Origin: an uncultured Clostridia bacterium
GTDB taxonomy: Bacteria; Bacillota; Clostridia; Christensenellales; CAG-138
Direction: 5' to 3'
Assembly: GCA_934633695.1 (NCBI GenBank)
Contig: CAKTYT010000008.1
Span: forward strand, 1-64,000
DNA length: 64,000 nt
Shown: positions 27,801 to 37,217 of the stretch, one piece after another
Position numbering within the stretch: the stretch's first letter is position 1
Layout of the letters: each line of letters begins with the position of its first letter
Notes under the pieces: model-generated
Seen by the model: only the letters and a program-made list of their open reading frames with translations
Database searches by the model: none
Told to the model about the DNA's origin: nothing
Program-made: the position numbers and the translations under genes

Positions 27801-30800
27801 GTTACATTGTAAGCATTGACGACAAACTTGTCATTATCAGCGGAAATGCTGAGGTAAACGGCATTATAATCCTGAGTTGCAACTTCAAAGTTGAATGCAG
27901 GATTGGGAGTGACAGCGTAGCTCTTTTCGCCTGCCGAACCGCAGATGAAATAGGTAACACCGTTTTCATTGACCTGACCTGCTGTCATGGGTGCAGTCCT
28001 TGCATAGGAGTGGTCGTGACCGGAGAACGCAAAGTCGAAGCCAAGTTCGTCAAGAACGGGAGGCACCATCTCGTTGATTTCGGCATTGCCGCCGGTGATG
28101 TTGGTGTAGTATGAAGGCTGATGCATGGACAGCACTTTCCACGTTGCACTGCTTGCAGCTGCATCCTGCCTGAGCCATTCAAGTGCCTCGGCGAGCTGAC
28201 TGCGGTTGCCGGTGTAGTTAATCACAGCGACATAGACGTTGCCGTAAGTTACGGAATAGTGGCTGCCCATGTAAGCTTCGGGATGACTGAATACGCTTGC
28301 GGCGGTGAAACCGTTTGCATCGCCCGCATATTCGTGGTTGCCGAGGACATGAATGAGGTCGGTCCCACCGAGTTTGTTGTAGTCGAACAGATCGACGACA
28401 CCTTGCCACATATTATAGCTGGTTGCATCGTCAACTGCGTCACCGGTCTGAATACCAAAGTTGTAGCTTCCCTGATTAATGTTTGAGAGAATCGCATTAA
28501 CATTGGTGAGATCTTCAGCCTGAATGTCGCCGATGATGAAGAAGTTGACATCACTGCCTGCAACCTGAGTTGTGAAGCTCATGGTTTCGGACCAATTGCC
28601 TTCAAACCCGAGACGGTAGTTGTAGGTTGTTCCGGGAGTAAGCTCTGTGAGTGTAACACTGTTGCTTGTGCAGATGTCATAGCTGCCCTTTGAGAAGGTC
28701 AGTATTGTCTGCGTTGCGGGAATGGTTATCCACTCGTCTGATGAAGCGGCACAGTAGGTAATGTACTGAGCAGCATCGACAGAGGGATTGCTGAACCAGG
28801 TAATGGACTTATGAGTGTCGGGGTTTGCCGTAGCATTGTTGAGAACGCCATATGCAGCACCGGTTTCGTCACCGCAGGGGTTATAACTGATTACATCACA
28901 GTAGAAAGATACATTTCCTTCAGCATCCTGTGCGAATACAGTGTATTTGCCGGCAGTGGAACTGAATATGTCAGTTGTAAAGGAGCCGTCTTCGCTCGTT
29001 GTGCCGACGAGAGTATTATCGGTGAGATAAACATTTATGCCGGAAACGGGCTGACCGTTTGCATCGTTTACCCGAATAATACCGCTCATGCCGATGATGA
29101 TGGGGTCGGCACTGACGATATACATGGCAGAGACGGGAAGTATCTGTTCAGGACGTGAATAGGTGTAAAGCTTTCCGTCTTCAAGGGTGTAGATGCCGGA
29201 TTTAACGATGTAGCTGAACGCTGCGGAAGCGTTGAGCGTGGAGGGAACCTGAACGGTCAGCTTTGCAATGAGCGTGTCTTCGGCGTTTTCAACAGTTTCA
29301 ATGCGGGAAGCATCGACCGTAATGGTCTTGGTAAAGGTATTATAAGCAACCGTTCCGGTGTAGTTCGTACCGAAAGTTACTGCATAATCGGGGAAGAGGT
29401 TGTTGAGCTTGAACTCGGTGGTGTTTGCAGTAATCGCAGTTACATCACTTGCACGGACTTCAATGTCAACAGTTTGACCGAGAATGGCAGAAGTCTGAAT
29501 GGAACCGATGCTGACGGATGCGGTTTCAACCTCGCCGCCTTCAACGGTGAAGTAACGGGTTTCGGTTGTTTCGTTGCCGAACTTGTCACGTGCGACAACG
29601 CTGATGGAATGCTGACCGTCGGTGAGCTCAACATTGTACAGGAAGCACCGTGAACCATCGGGGTCGATTGCAAAGTTGAAATGCTCATTGTCGTAAACAT
29701 TTACGCCGTCAATGAACATACGAACGGTGTCGATACCGCTGGTATACTTGTTTTCAACATCGAACACGCTTGCGGAGAAGGTGACGGTGTTGGTGGTGAG
29801 AGTTGAGTCATTTTCAAGTTCAACATCATTTGCAAGAATGGAATGAACGACGGGACTGTCAACGTCATCAACATTAGCACCATAGACAAACTGAAGGTTG
29901 TCAAAGTAGAGAGAACCTGCAGTCTTTGTGCCCATTTTTGTACCGTATACATACATGAGACGGAAAGTCATACCGGGCTGAATTGAGAAGGGACCGGTGA
30001 ACTTTGTCAGGTCAGCTTCGCAATACTTCCAGCCTTCCCAGTAGATACCGGGCATTTCGTCGGGCCATCCGGAGGGATCGCCGGTGAAAACCTTGGGTTC
30101 GAAGGTGAAGTCGTATGCCTGATTTCCGCCTGAACCGTCGCGAACATATCCCCTGAGCCAGAAACCGGCTTGAGTGCCGTCTCCACCCCATTCAATACCG
30201 ACGCCCTCGGGTGCATAGACCCAAACGCCGATAGCAGTAGGCATGCCGGGGATATCAGTTCTTGAACTTGTGCCGAAGCACGCACCCTCGGTTACTGCAC
30301 CGCAGTTCGTGAAGTCAAAGTTCAGCTTGAGGGAATGACTGCCAAAACGCACGGGTTCATTGTCATCTATGCTGACAATCTCAGCGGACTGTCTGCCGCC
30401 TCTGCCATAGTTTGCAGTATAGAAGTAAGATCCGTCGCTTGCTGACGTGCCGATTGTGTAGTATTCCTCTGCGGGGATGACTGCACCGGTTTCGGGGTCA
30501 ACATAGTCCTCAAAATCTAGAACAATAGTGGGAAGCATGCCGACAATAAGCCTTATTTGAGCTGTGATTTCAGGGTCAAATGCAGACGTTACCGTAACGG
30601 TACCGTTGAGACTTTCGCCGTCTGATGAGGTGAAGATATTGCCGTTAAAGGTACCGAGTCTTTCATCGGAGAGTGTCCAGACGAGGTCGCCATCCTTGTA
30701 ATTAATATCTCTGCTCTGATTGCGGACAACGATATTAAAGTCTGTCTCTGCTTCAAAACCAAGGCTGATCTCATCGGTTTCAAAGTAAATGCTGTCGGGA

Positions 30801-32011
30801 GCTGCAATTTCTATTGTAGTTGAACCGACAACTTCGTCGCCGTTTTTGAGCTGAACCGTAACGATGCCTTCAGCATTGCCTGCGGTGAAAAGGCCGGTTT
30901 CCGCATCGATAGTGCCGAGATTTGCACTGTCCTCGCTGAGAGCATATGTAAGCCCTTCAGGAAGATCAACGACAAGACCGCCGCTGTCAACGCCGTTTGC
31001 ATTAAACTGAACGGAAGTGCCCGGGGTATAGATCTCGTTGCCGGGGAAGATTGCGGCATGATCGAATACACCGCTGGGTTTTGCCGTCGAAAGGACGAGG
31101 AGACCGCCGAGAGTGGGACGTTCAACACCGTCAGAGGGGCTGTTCTTTACGGAAAGTTCACCGGTACCCTCACGCTCCGAGAGGAAGGTGGAGGAGCCGC
31201 CGCCGTCACAGTTAACTGCCTGAACGCAGCCCATGTTGAGCATTGCCTGAGAAAGCTCATACATGGTCATGCCGACAGAAGTCGGAGCCTGCCTACCGTC
31301 AACGACAAAGAGAACGAGCTTGCCGTCCGCCTTGATGCCGATTGCCGTACGGGGGGCACGATCAGGTGTGGAGTGGTTGGGAGTGGTGTAACATGATACG
31401 CCGTCCCTTACGAGCCAACCGAAGTTGACGGTGATAGCCTGCCACTCACTGCCGTCGAGGGGAACATTGCCGTCCCTCAGGGACGCATTGCCTTCACGGT
31501 CAACGACAAGGTAACTGCCGCTGTAAACGGAATTGTGATGTACAACACCGTCAATAACGAGCATACCGATGGGCTCATCGCTCTCCCATGAGAGGTTGAC
31601 ATTGATGCCGCCGACAACATTGTAGCCCATTGCCTCAGCAGCTTCAGCCTGCTTGGACATGATCTGAGTTCCCCATACGTTGGGGTTCATGTCCTTGTAG
31701 CTGGGCATGACGGAGGCAACGCTGCTTGAAAGATCAACTTCCATAGCATAGCACATATTCTGGTTTGTGCCGGTTGCATCGTTGAGGATGACATTTGTTT
31801 CTGTAACACCGGGAATGATGGGATAGTTACGCTGTGAGATTACATTGTTGTAATCATCACCGACCATTCCTTTTCCCGACTCCGTGGTTACCGCGGAAAC
31901 TTTGCCAGTTCCGGGGTTAATGCCTGCTGCCATTGCACCAAGGGGCATTATGCCAATAAGCATAATGACTGCAAGCACTGCGGATAGAAAACGGATTTGT
32001 TTGGTTTTCAT
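24899..32011 (-). CDS. giant secreted phosphodiester glycosidase / calcineurin-like phosphoesterase / BspA-repeat protein
   Basis: The 2370-residue exported protein has a signal peptide (about 1-28). A NAGPA/DUF2233 phosphodiester glycosidase domain spans about 60-310 (GGINVN, then NCDGGGSSTF near 269). Big-type and jelly-roll domains follow to about 830, then a cohesin-like beta domain (about 840-965) and a carboxypeptidase-regulatory-like domain. A fibronectin-like domain leads into a metallophosphatase at about 1155-1400 with GDIQ, GDAVDD, GNHE, HQP and GHDH. The C-terminus has BspA-type LRR_5 repeats in four to five modules of about 170 residues (DP-TVLY boxes every 510-513 bases). No sortase, SLH or dockerin is present. 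It probably cleaves phosphodiester-linked sugars outside the cell. AAGGAG precedes the start. It lies just downstream of the capsule operon. Confidence 0.85.
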   Translation of the reverse strand: MKTKQIRFLSAVLAVIMLIGIMPLGAMAAGINPGTGKVSAVTTESGKGMVGDDYNNVISQRNYPIIPGVTETNVILNDATGTNQNMCYAMEVDLSSSVASVMPSYKDMNPNVWGTQIMSKQAEAAEAMGYNVVGGINVNLSWESDEPIGMLVIDGVVHHNSVYSGSYLVVDREGNASLRDGNVPLDGSEWQAITVNFGWLVRDGVSCYTTPNHSTPDRAPRTAIGIKADGKLVLFVVDGRQAPTSVGMTMYELSQAMLNMGCVQAVNCDGGGSSTFLSEREGTGELSVKNSPSDGVERPTLGGLLVLSTAKPSGVFDHAAIFPGNEIYTPGTSVQFNANGVDSGGLVVDLPEGLTYALSEDSANLGTIDAETGLFTAGNAEGIVTVQLKNGDEVVGSTTIEIAAPDSIYFETDEISLGFEAETDFNIVVRNQSRDINYKDGDLVWTLSDERLGTFNGNIFTSSDGESLNGTVTVTSAFDPEITAQIRLIVGMLPTIVLDFEDYVDPETGAVIPAEEYYTIGTSASDGSYFYTANYGRGGRQSAEIVSIDDNEPVRFGSHSLKLNFDFTNCGAVTEGACFGTSSRTDIPGMPTAIGVWVYAPEGVGIEWGGDGTQAGFWLRGYVRDGSGGNQAYDFTFEPKVFTGDPSGWPDEMPGIYWEGWKYCEADLTKFTGPFSIQPGMTFRLMYVYGTKMGTKTAGSLYFDNLQFVYGANVDDVDSPVVHSILANDVELENDSTLTTNTVTFSASVFDVENKYTSGIDTVRMFIDGVNVYDNEHFNFAIDPDGSRCFLYNVELTDGQHSISVVARDKFGNETTETRYFTVEGGEVETASVSIGSIQTSAILGQTVDIEVRASDVTAITANTTEFKLNNLFPDYAVTFGTNYTGTVAYNTFTKTITVDASRIETVENAEDTLIAKLTVQVPSTLNASAAFSYIVKSGIYTLEDGKLYTYSRPEQILPVSAMYIVSADPIIIGMSGIIRVNDANGQPVSGINVYLTDNTLVGTTSEDGSFTTDIFSSTAGKYTVFAQDAEGNVSFYCDVISYNPCGDETGAAYGVLNNATANPDTHKSITWFSNPSVDAAQYITYCAASSDEWITIPATQTILTFSKGSYDICTSNSVTLTELTPGTTYNYRLGFEGNWSETMSFTTQVAGSDVNFFIIGDIQAEDLTNVNAILSNINQGSYNFGIQTGDAVDDATSYNMWQGVVDLFDYNKLGGTDLIHVLGNHEYAGDANGFTAASVFSHPEAYMGSHYSVTYGNVYVAVINYTGNRSQLAEALEWLRQDAAASSATWKVLSMHQPSYYTNITGGNAEINEMVPPVLDELGFDFAFSGHDHSYARTAPMTAGQVNENGVTYFICGSAGEKSYAVTPNPAFNFEVATQDYNAVYLSISADNDKFVVNAYNVTGDGSFQLLDSYTKLQPRCENDEHSYVYNRDTDMLTCEACGHRMCAGENMYSGWANESVTGRLMYFVGGRYQTGYQFISSTPYFFEDNGFAYNGDYILCGETCQFEDGVYTGCTTANLLTAGMCGPTAEYVLYSTGLFKLGGEGEMYDHALYGTVAWRAFCPNIRSIEVGSGITTIGTYAFRGCYNCTSVVFATNSNLESINSYAFQNLNKMSSITLPEGLTTLRGNAFIYCTSLRDVYMPESLLSIHANTFARCSDITLNVASGSYAEYWAIAHNFAYATRGASAPFVIKNGTCGESIEWSLTSDGKLTLSGSGEMFSYTAAKDVPWHDFAEAIRTVNIAAGITTIGDFAFHGSSNLRTVVFEHGSAVTRLYRYAFSGCSALTELVLPDAVTRIDYAAFQSCNALTSLFMPIGVTNINDAAFVGTNNVVLNVYEGSYAHDWAVEHGIAFETRTMDPNTVLYEGSIGDAAWTITYDGTLTISGSGEFPKMANAYAAPWYTHRAIITSIVVDKDFTTIGDFAFYGLYNVTRVTFEEDSVLACIYRYAFARCSSLSEVLLPESVTRIEYAAFQCNNALTSVYMPIGVNRINTYAFVDSSNVVLNVFEGSYSHNWAIQNGVAYTTRTIDPETVLYNGVCGSNTTWVITYGGTLYINGTGAINPMTNAYSAPWYQYRSLINRIDIASGITSIGDFAFFGLENVTEVTFGENSALTRVFRYGFARCYSLREVNLPDSLTRLDYAAFQCNYALVNAFIPIGVTNINNYAFTDSDNIILNVYDGSYAHRWAIEHNVAFTIVSIDPSTVLYSGTYNNINWTINYGGELYVSGEGTIDPMTNAYSSPWYVHRDIISSIRIGSGIISVGDFAFYGLSNAETIVFDEGCKVTRFFRYAFARCSAVTEIILPETVRRIDYAAFQCNFALTSMYVPAGVNNIHRSAFMDTTGVTLSVAAGSYAHNFAIENGIAHQVRPVD

Positions 32012-32068
32012 GTGTTTACTCCTTCTTTGTTCTTTGTTTTTTATATGTAAAGCCTTCGGGCATAGTCG

Positions 32069-33619
32069 TTAAGAGGTTTGTTTCCTTCTTTCTTTGACGG
32101 AAGAAAGAAGGAAATTAAGCATTCCTAAAAACTGTTTTTTATTTGTCAGCAACTGAATTATTATCATTAAAATAGTGCACAGCAAAAAGACAATTACAGC
32201 ATGGACAAACCATATTGTATAGCTCCTGTCGGGTTCAAGGAAAGACTTAAACTTTCTTTGAACAAGGTAAACAGTAAGGCAGGAGAATGCTGCGAAAGCA
32301 GAGTTTTGCACGATATGCTTCACAAATGAACGGAAGCACCCCGTTATTTGATGCTTATCAACATACAGTGCGTATTGCACGGTTCTGAAAAGTAAAGCTA
32401 CAATCGTACCTATGACAACTCCTATTAGACCTATGAAGTTTACAAGCAGAATGGAAACGACAATGTTTATCAATGCTTCAAGAATCGCACCATTGCGTGT
32501 TTCTTTGAATTTACCTGCTGTTTCAACCATTGTTTGGAACGGAATCCTTGTACAGGCAATGAATTGAGCGAGTGTCATTAAGCAGCCAAAAAGCGGTTGA
32601 AAATAGTCCGCATCGTGGACACCAACAGTGTAAACCATTATGAAAGGGGTTATCAGTATTCCGGTACAAGTAAACAGCAATGAGGAGATGGTAAATATAC
32701 AGTATGTATACAACTCGAAGCTGCGTTTTAGAAGCTCATTTTCATTTTTCGCTAGCATATTACCAAAAGCAGCTTCAACGCCGTTCGCAAAAGAAAGCAC
32801 AAAATTTTTCATTGGTGCCGTTATCATGTTATACACTGAGTAGATAGATACAGTTGGCATGTCTGTAAACAGAGTGAGAACCATGACATCGGTATTGCTC
32901 ATGATAAATGCAGCGACCTGATGAGCAAAGGCGTCCCAACGTTGGGTTAACACAGAACCATCTTCGCGACAGTTACGGTTGAGCGTATAATTTCGTCTCA
33001 CATAGATGTAGATAAGGAGCGGACTCAATGAAAAAGCAAAAGCACTTCCTAACTTTACAATATGTATGGAACAACCGGTTTTTATCAGCAGGGCAGCAAT
33101 GGTACAATTGAGGATGAGGCAGACGGAACGAATCAGTGCGACAATATACCTCTTCTGGTCGGCTTGAAGTAAAAACTGGTAGGCAATGGCGAACCTGCAT
33201 TCAAAGTAGGTGCTTAAGCCGAGTATAATAACGAGTGATGATGAAAACAGTGGCCCGAAATCTTTAATCACTATTATTGGGTAAATAAGTGCAAAAAGGA
33301 CAAGGCAGGCTGAATAGATCCGTGCAACACGAGTCATGAAAACTTCAGACTGTTTGACGATACAGCTTATACGCTCGTTGTCATTGTCGGCAAGAGGTTT
33401 ATAAAGAGCAGCTCGGACGACACCTCCCAAACCGGATCTTAAAAGAGTTACGCAGCTTATGAACTGAGTGATGGAAGAAACGATTCCATTATATGCTGAA
33501 CCAAACCTTTGGAGAATAAGTCTTGGAAGGATCAGCCCGCAGACAATGGTTACTGCTTCAAGCAGAAGTGAAGCAGCAGTATTGTAGTATGCTTTTTTTT
33601 TCCTTTCCAAGTGGTTCAT
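32069..33619 (-). CDS. polysaccharide flippase (Wzx/PST type)
   Basis: This gene encodes a membrane transporter that flips lipid-linked polysaccharide repeat units across the membrane. The 516-residue product has about 12-14 hydrophobic segments and basic cytoplasmic ends, as in the MOP superfamily. The N-terminal NTAASLLLEAVTIVCGLILP helix and the LRSGLGGVVRAALYKPLADND loop are typical of PST flippases of Firmicutes. It is the last gene of the capsule operon and overlaps the preceding glycerophosphotransferase gene by four bases (ATGA). It ends 57 bases before the giant secreted-protein gene, so read-through into that gene is possible. Confidence 0.8.
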   Translation of the reverse strand: MNHLERKKKAYYNTAASLLLEAVTIVCGLILPRLILQRFGSAYNGIVSSITQFISCVTLLRSGLGGVVRAALYKPLADNDNERISCIVKQSEVFMTRVARIYSACLVLFALIYPIIVIKDFGPLFSSSLVIILGLSTYFECRFAIAYQFLLQADQKRYIVALIRSVCLILNCTIAALLIKTGCSIHIVKLGSAFAFSLSPLLIYIYVRRNYTLNRNCREDGSVLTQRWDAFAHQVAAFIMSNTDVMVLTLFTDMPTVSIYSVYNMITAPMKNFVLSFANGVEAAFGNMLAKNENELLKRSFELYTYCIFTISSLLFTCTGILITPFIMVYTVGVHDADYFQPLFGCLMTLAQFIACTRIPFQTMVETAGKFKETRNGAILEALINIVVSILLVNFIGLIGVVIGTIVALLFRTVQYALYVDKHQITGCFRSFVKHIVQNSAFAAFSCLTVYLVQRKFKSFLEPDRSYTIWFVHAVIVFLLCTILMIIIQLLTNKKQFLGMLNFLLSSVKERRKQTS

Positions 33620-34881
33620 CGTTCGATTCCTCCGAGTTCAGAGATTGCGTTGAATGTTCGTTCGCAGTTCATGTTGTCAATAAAAGCAAATTCTTTCTTG
33701 CATCGCGAAGCATATGGTTCTTCCATTATGCAGTCATTCGAAAGTATTTTTTCGAGCTCATCGATAACTTGGTCAGCAGAGTGAGCGACAAGTCCGAATG
33801 CATCGGAGGCATAATCAAAGTAGCCCTTTTTATAATGATTTGCAGTAAACTCATTACTGTCAAACTGAAAAAATATTTCCGGTTTACCCATGTACGCAAA
33901 GTCAAAGAAAACGCTTGAATAATCAGTTATCAGGACGGAAGATTCAATCAGCAGAGCTTGAACATCATAGTCTGCTGAGGAAGCAAGTGCTACAAATTCA
34001 CTTTTTGCATTTTCAAATGCGGGGAGATAACCTTGAAAGGCGTAATGGGGGTAGAAGACAAGTCTGTAACCGTATTTTTTCAGAACATCGATAAGTTTTT
34101 TGCTGGTGAGCAGATCAAAATAATTTTTATAGAAATCGCTCGAACTGAATCTTTCGATTAATTTGGGATCAATCGAAAACTGTGCAGAATGGTTGAGCCA
34201 CTTTCTCCACGTTGGCATGACAAGAATTTGTTTTTTTGTGTTGCGGCAGCTATTATACAAAGAATCGAATCTGCAAAAACCAATTTTTTGGATGATTCCA
34301 CTTGGATACCCGTACTCTTTCTCAACAAAAGCATGTTCGCGTTCGAGAGTTGTCGAGAAAAGGTCTACGACACGGGATGAATAGAATAAGTCTTTCTGCG
34401 TGATGTAATTCATAGTTATCCCATGCTGAAGAAAGACACATTTCTGGTCCTTACGTCTCAAACAACGAGTAAAATTAAAAAATTCTGGGATCATCTTTGC
34501 AGGGTATGCACCGGAGCATTGTGAATTAATACTGTACTTCGCTGCAAGATAATACAAAAAATGCTCGCTTGAGTCGTTACTGATAAGATTTCCATACTGT
34601 TCAACTTTCTTTCGGTCAGGAGAATTATCGGTGATGACATAATAGGCGTTGACTTCAGGATGATTTTCTCGTATGTAACGGAAAAGGTGATAACCGTTGT
34701 CTCTAGCCTCGCCCCTTTTTTCGCAAATGAGCCAGATATCCTGCTTGAGCAGTTCACTGTGGAATAAATGGAGCTCAACAAAATAAAACAAATATTTAAT
34801 GTAAATGGGAGCCCATCGCAATATTATTGCAAAAAATCTCTTAATAAATTTAAACATCGGAAACAAGTCCTTCATCTCCAA
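33616..34881 (-). CDS. CDP-glycerol glycerophosphotransferase family protein (TagB/TagF-like)
   Basis: This enzyme transfers or polymerises glycerol-phosphate or ribitol-phosphate units onto a glycan at the inner membrane face. It has 421 residues with a membrane-associated basic N-terminus. Family motifs are a QHG near 152-154 (the essential His), a PTWRKW motif, an FYPHYAF motif, and LITDYSSVFFDFAYMGKP around 310-327. Several in-frame starts are possible near 34881-34857; the last (MFKFIKR) reduces overlap with the upstream polymerase gene. With LicD, it suggests a phosphodiester-containing surface polymer. It is shorter than full TagF (about 650-750) and near TagB in length. Confidence 0.8.
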   Translation of the reverse strand: MEMKDLFPMFKFIKRFFAIILRWAPIYIKYLFYFVELHLFHSELLKQDIWLICEKRGEARDNGYHLFRYIRENHPEVNAYYVITDNSPDRKKVEQYGNLISNDSSEHFLYYLAAKYSINSQCSGAYPAKMIPEFFNFTRCLRRKDQKCVFLQHGITMNYITQKDLFYSSRVVDLFSTTLEREHAFVEKEYGYPSGIIQKIGFCRFDSLYNSCRNTKKQILVMPTWRKWLNHSAQFSIDPKLIERFSSSDFYKNYFDLLTSKKLIDVLKKYGYRLVFYPHYAFQGYLPAFENAKSEFVALASSADYDVQALLIESSVLITDYSSVFFDFAYMGKPEIFFQFDSNEFTANHYKKGYFDYASDAFGLVAHSADQVIDELEKILSNDCIMEEPYASRCKKEFAFIDNMNCERTFNAISELGGIER

Positions 34882-36139
34882 TTTTATGATTAAAAATTAA
34901 AACAGACAGCATCATGTAGAACGGCAATTCAAAGGAAGACATACCGTTTATGAATGAAAACATCACGGCAATTACGATAAAGCCAATAAAGTTGATAAAT
35001 TTTCGTTTTATTTTAATGCTGCCGAGTTTGCTTATTCTGAATAAAGAAGCAAAATAAGCTACGGTGCCTGGAATTCCAACTGTATAAAGACTTTCTATCC
35101 ATATGCTGTGCTGGGCACGTTCTAATCTGCTGCCGAGACCATGTCCGAAAAGGAGAGAACCGGCGTTGCTAAAAATAACATTAAAGTAATTTTCCCATAT
35201 AGCAGTTCTTCCTGTTGTCAGATCACCAGTTTTGAAACGAAAAATTATCCCTGTAAACAGCCGGCCAGGGTCAAAAACGTAGATGATTACACCCGTCAAT
35301 ACAATTGCAATTGTAATGTAGATAGTCTTCGATACTCCACTCTGTACCGCAAGCAATGGGAGAGTAACCGCAAGTGTCAGCAAAAAAGATTTACTGTAGG
35401 TTAGCAAACCGAAAAAAATGAGCAAAAGCCCGACAGCAGAATAGATAAACTTTCCTTTTTTTGAACTGGAAAGGATGAGTATTCCAATGCATATGATGCA
35501 GAAGATAATTGGAACGGAAAAATAGTTAGGGTCCTGAAAAAGTCCGCTATATCTCAAAACGAATACACCATTGATTCGATTGTAGTTAAGGTCAGAATAC
35601 ATTGATAGAAGTCTTGGAATTCGCTCCTTGAAAAAACCTAGCAGAGCAGAGAGAAACAAACCACTGACAAAATAGGGGAAATAATTATTCAACGTTGCCC
35701 TTTTGTTGTCTCTGGTGAAAGAGTAAAAAAGCAACAGCCCAGACATGAGTTTAAACAACTCGGATAGGTTTGAAAAGGACTTTGGCAATGAAACAGCCAA
35801 AAGAACACCCATTATTATGCCGAGCTTTGATTCAAAAGTCGGTCGCCTTATGAGAAAAAGGAAGACACAGAACAACTCCAAAACCGTAAAGAGCGATGTT
35901 GAAGAAGGATTCAATTTAAAGATAACAGCAAACGGCATCAGGAAAAAAAGATACTTGAATATTCTCGTGTTATCACTGAAGAAAAAAACAAGTCCAACGA
36001 ATCCGAGGCACATAAGCGTTAAATATTTTAAAAAAAGGCTTGCCCCCAAAAGTACAAATGCAATCAAGCAAACGGATACATCGTGTTGATGCTCAGAAAC
36101 AAAATTTATTTTTTCAGTTAGCGATTTAGGTAAGAGCAT
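34850..36139 (-). CDS. O-antigen polymerase-type membrane protein (Wzy-like)
   Basis: A polytopic membrane protein of 429 residues with about 11-12 hydrophobic segments and one long extracellular loop containing GRTAIWENY and FGHGLGSRLERAQHSIW, the usual Wzy/ligase pattern. It would polymerise repeat units outside the membrane after flipping. The ATG at 36139 is preferred; an upstream TTG at 36172 lacks a ribosome-binding site and would overlap the preceding gene by 47 bases. The genes still overlap by 14 bases. Its sequence is highly family-variable, so naming rests on topology, loop motif and location. Confidence 0.75.
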   Translation of the reverse strand: MLLPKSLTEKINFVSEHQHDVSVCLIAFVLLGASLFLKYLTLMCLGFVGLVFFFSDNTRIFKYLFFLMPFAVIFKLNPSSTSLFTVLELFCVFLFLIRRPTFESKLGIIMGVLLAVSLPKSFSNLSELFKLMSGLLLFYSFTRDNKRATLNNYFPYFVSGLFLSALLGFFKERIPRLLSMYSDLNYNRINGVFVLRYSGLFQDPNYFSVPIIFCIICIGILILSSSKKGKFIYSAVGLLLIFFGLLTYSKSFLLTLAVTLPLLAVQSGVSKTIYITIAIVLTGVIIYVFDPGRLFTGIIFRFKTGDLTTGRTAIWENYFNVIFSNAGSLLFGHGLGSRLERAQHSIWIESLYTVGIPGTVAYFASLFRISKLGSIKIKRKFINFIGFIVIAVMFSFINGMSSFELPFYMMLSVLIFNHKIGDEGLVSDV

Positions 36140-37217
36140 TGAACATATCCAACCACTTTTTTGTAATTTCAACTATATCAAATTTGAATCTACGGATTGC
36201 ATTTTCGGAAGAAAATTTCTCTCTTAAAGCTCCGTTGCAGATAAGCTCATCCACGGCTTTAATCATAGCTTCTTTGTTGCAAGCAGAAACGAGGAAACCG
36301 TTAACACCGTTTTCGATTATCATTCTCGGTCCAGCATTAACATCAAAGCTAATCAAAGGTAGACCACACGCCATGCCTTCAAGCAGTGTCATGGGAAAGC
36401 CTTCGTATCGAGAGGTCATGACTTGGAAAGCATAGTCGGAATAACGCGAATAGATATCTTCGACCGCACCGCAAAGGTGCAACTGGCTTCGGATGCCCAA
36501 ATTGTCTATCAGCTGCTCGATAGCATTGCGGTGACTGCCTTCACCGAAAATATCCCACGACCAGTCAGGGTGTTTTTTCAATAACACAGCTGCAATTTCA
36601 ACGAGCAGTTCAAAGTTCTTCGCATAGCACAATCTTCCGACACTGATTATTCTTTTGGATGTTGACTTATAAACTATTGGTTTTAGAAGAACAGGATCCA
36701 CAGGATTTGGAATACAGTTGACCCGCTTGGAATTATACTTTGATAAAACCACCTTTAACATTTGCGGGGTTAATGTAACGATTGCGGACGAAGTTTTCGC
36801 CGCAAAAAACCTGCAAAAACGTTGAAAACGAAACTCATTAAACACATTTGCGTTTGAGTGAAACCAACAAACCACGCTCACACCCGTACCGACTGCGGCA
36901 AACCAACAAACAGGAGAGAGCATTTCAGTGCAGCTAACGAGTATATCAATTTTATTTTGCTTCAGAAAATGACGAACATCCCGTACACAACGTACGAATA
37001 CAGACAACAGCCGTACTCTGTGACTGTATTGGACGCGAATCGGCGATTTAAGAAAGGGCAATGAAACTTCGTTTGCACAATTGAGAGTGAGGATGTATAC
37101 ATCGCTTTCGCAAGAAAGATGCTCCGCTATTATGCGTGTGACACGACCGATTCCGCCAAATTCGCTGATGTCTGAAACGTAAAAGCAAACTTTTTTTCTT
37201 CTCGAAACAGGTTTCAT
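36126..37217 (-). CDS. GT4-family glycosyltransferase
   Basis: This retaining glycosyltransferase uses a nucleotide-sugar donor to build the repeat unit. It has 363 residues and a GT-B fold: an N-terminal GGIGRVTRIIAEHL glycine loop, a linker with CIPNPVD, SVGRLCYAKNFE at the start of the donor domain, and the E-x7-E signature EGFPMTLLEGMACGLPLI. The sugar cannot be predicted. The GTG/ATG region at 37217 overlaps the stop of the GT2 gene by four bases (ATGA). It lies in the middle of the capsule operon. Confidence 0.85.
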   Translation of the reverse strand: MKPVSRRKKVCFYVSDISEFGGIGRVTRIIAEHLSCESDVYILTLNCANEVSLPFLKSPIRVQYSHRVRLLSVFVRCVRDVRHFLKQNKIDILVSCTEMLSPVCWFAAVGTGVSVVCWFHSNANVFNEFRFQRFCRFFAAKTSSAIVTLTPQMLKVVLSKYNSKRVNCIPNPVDPVLLKPIVYKSTSKRIISVGRLCYAKNFELLVEIAAVLLKKHPDWSWDIFGEGSHRNAIEQLIDNLGIRSQLHLCGAVEDIYSRYSDYAFQVMTSRYEGFPMTLLEGMACGLPLISFDVNAGPRMIIENGVNGFLVSACNKEAMIKAVDELICNGALREKFSSENAIRRFKFDIVEITKKWLDMFNALT

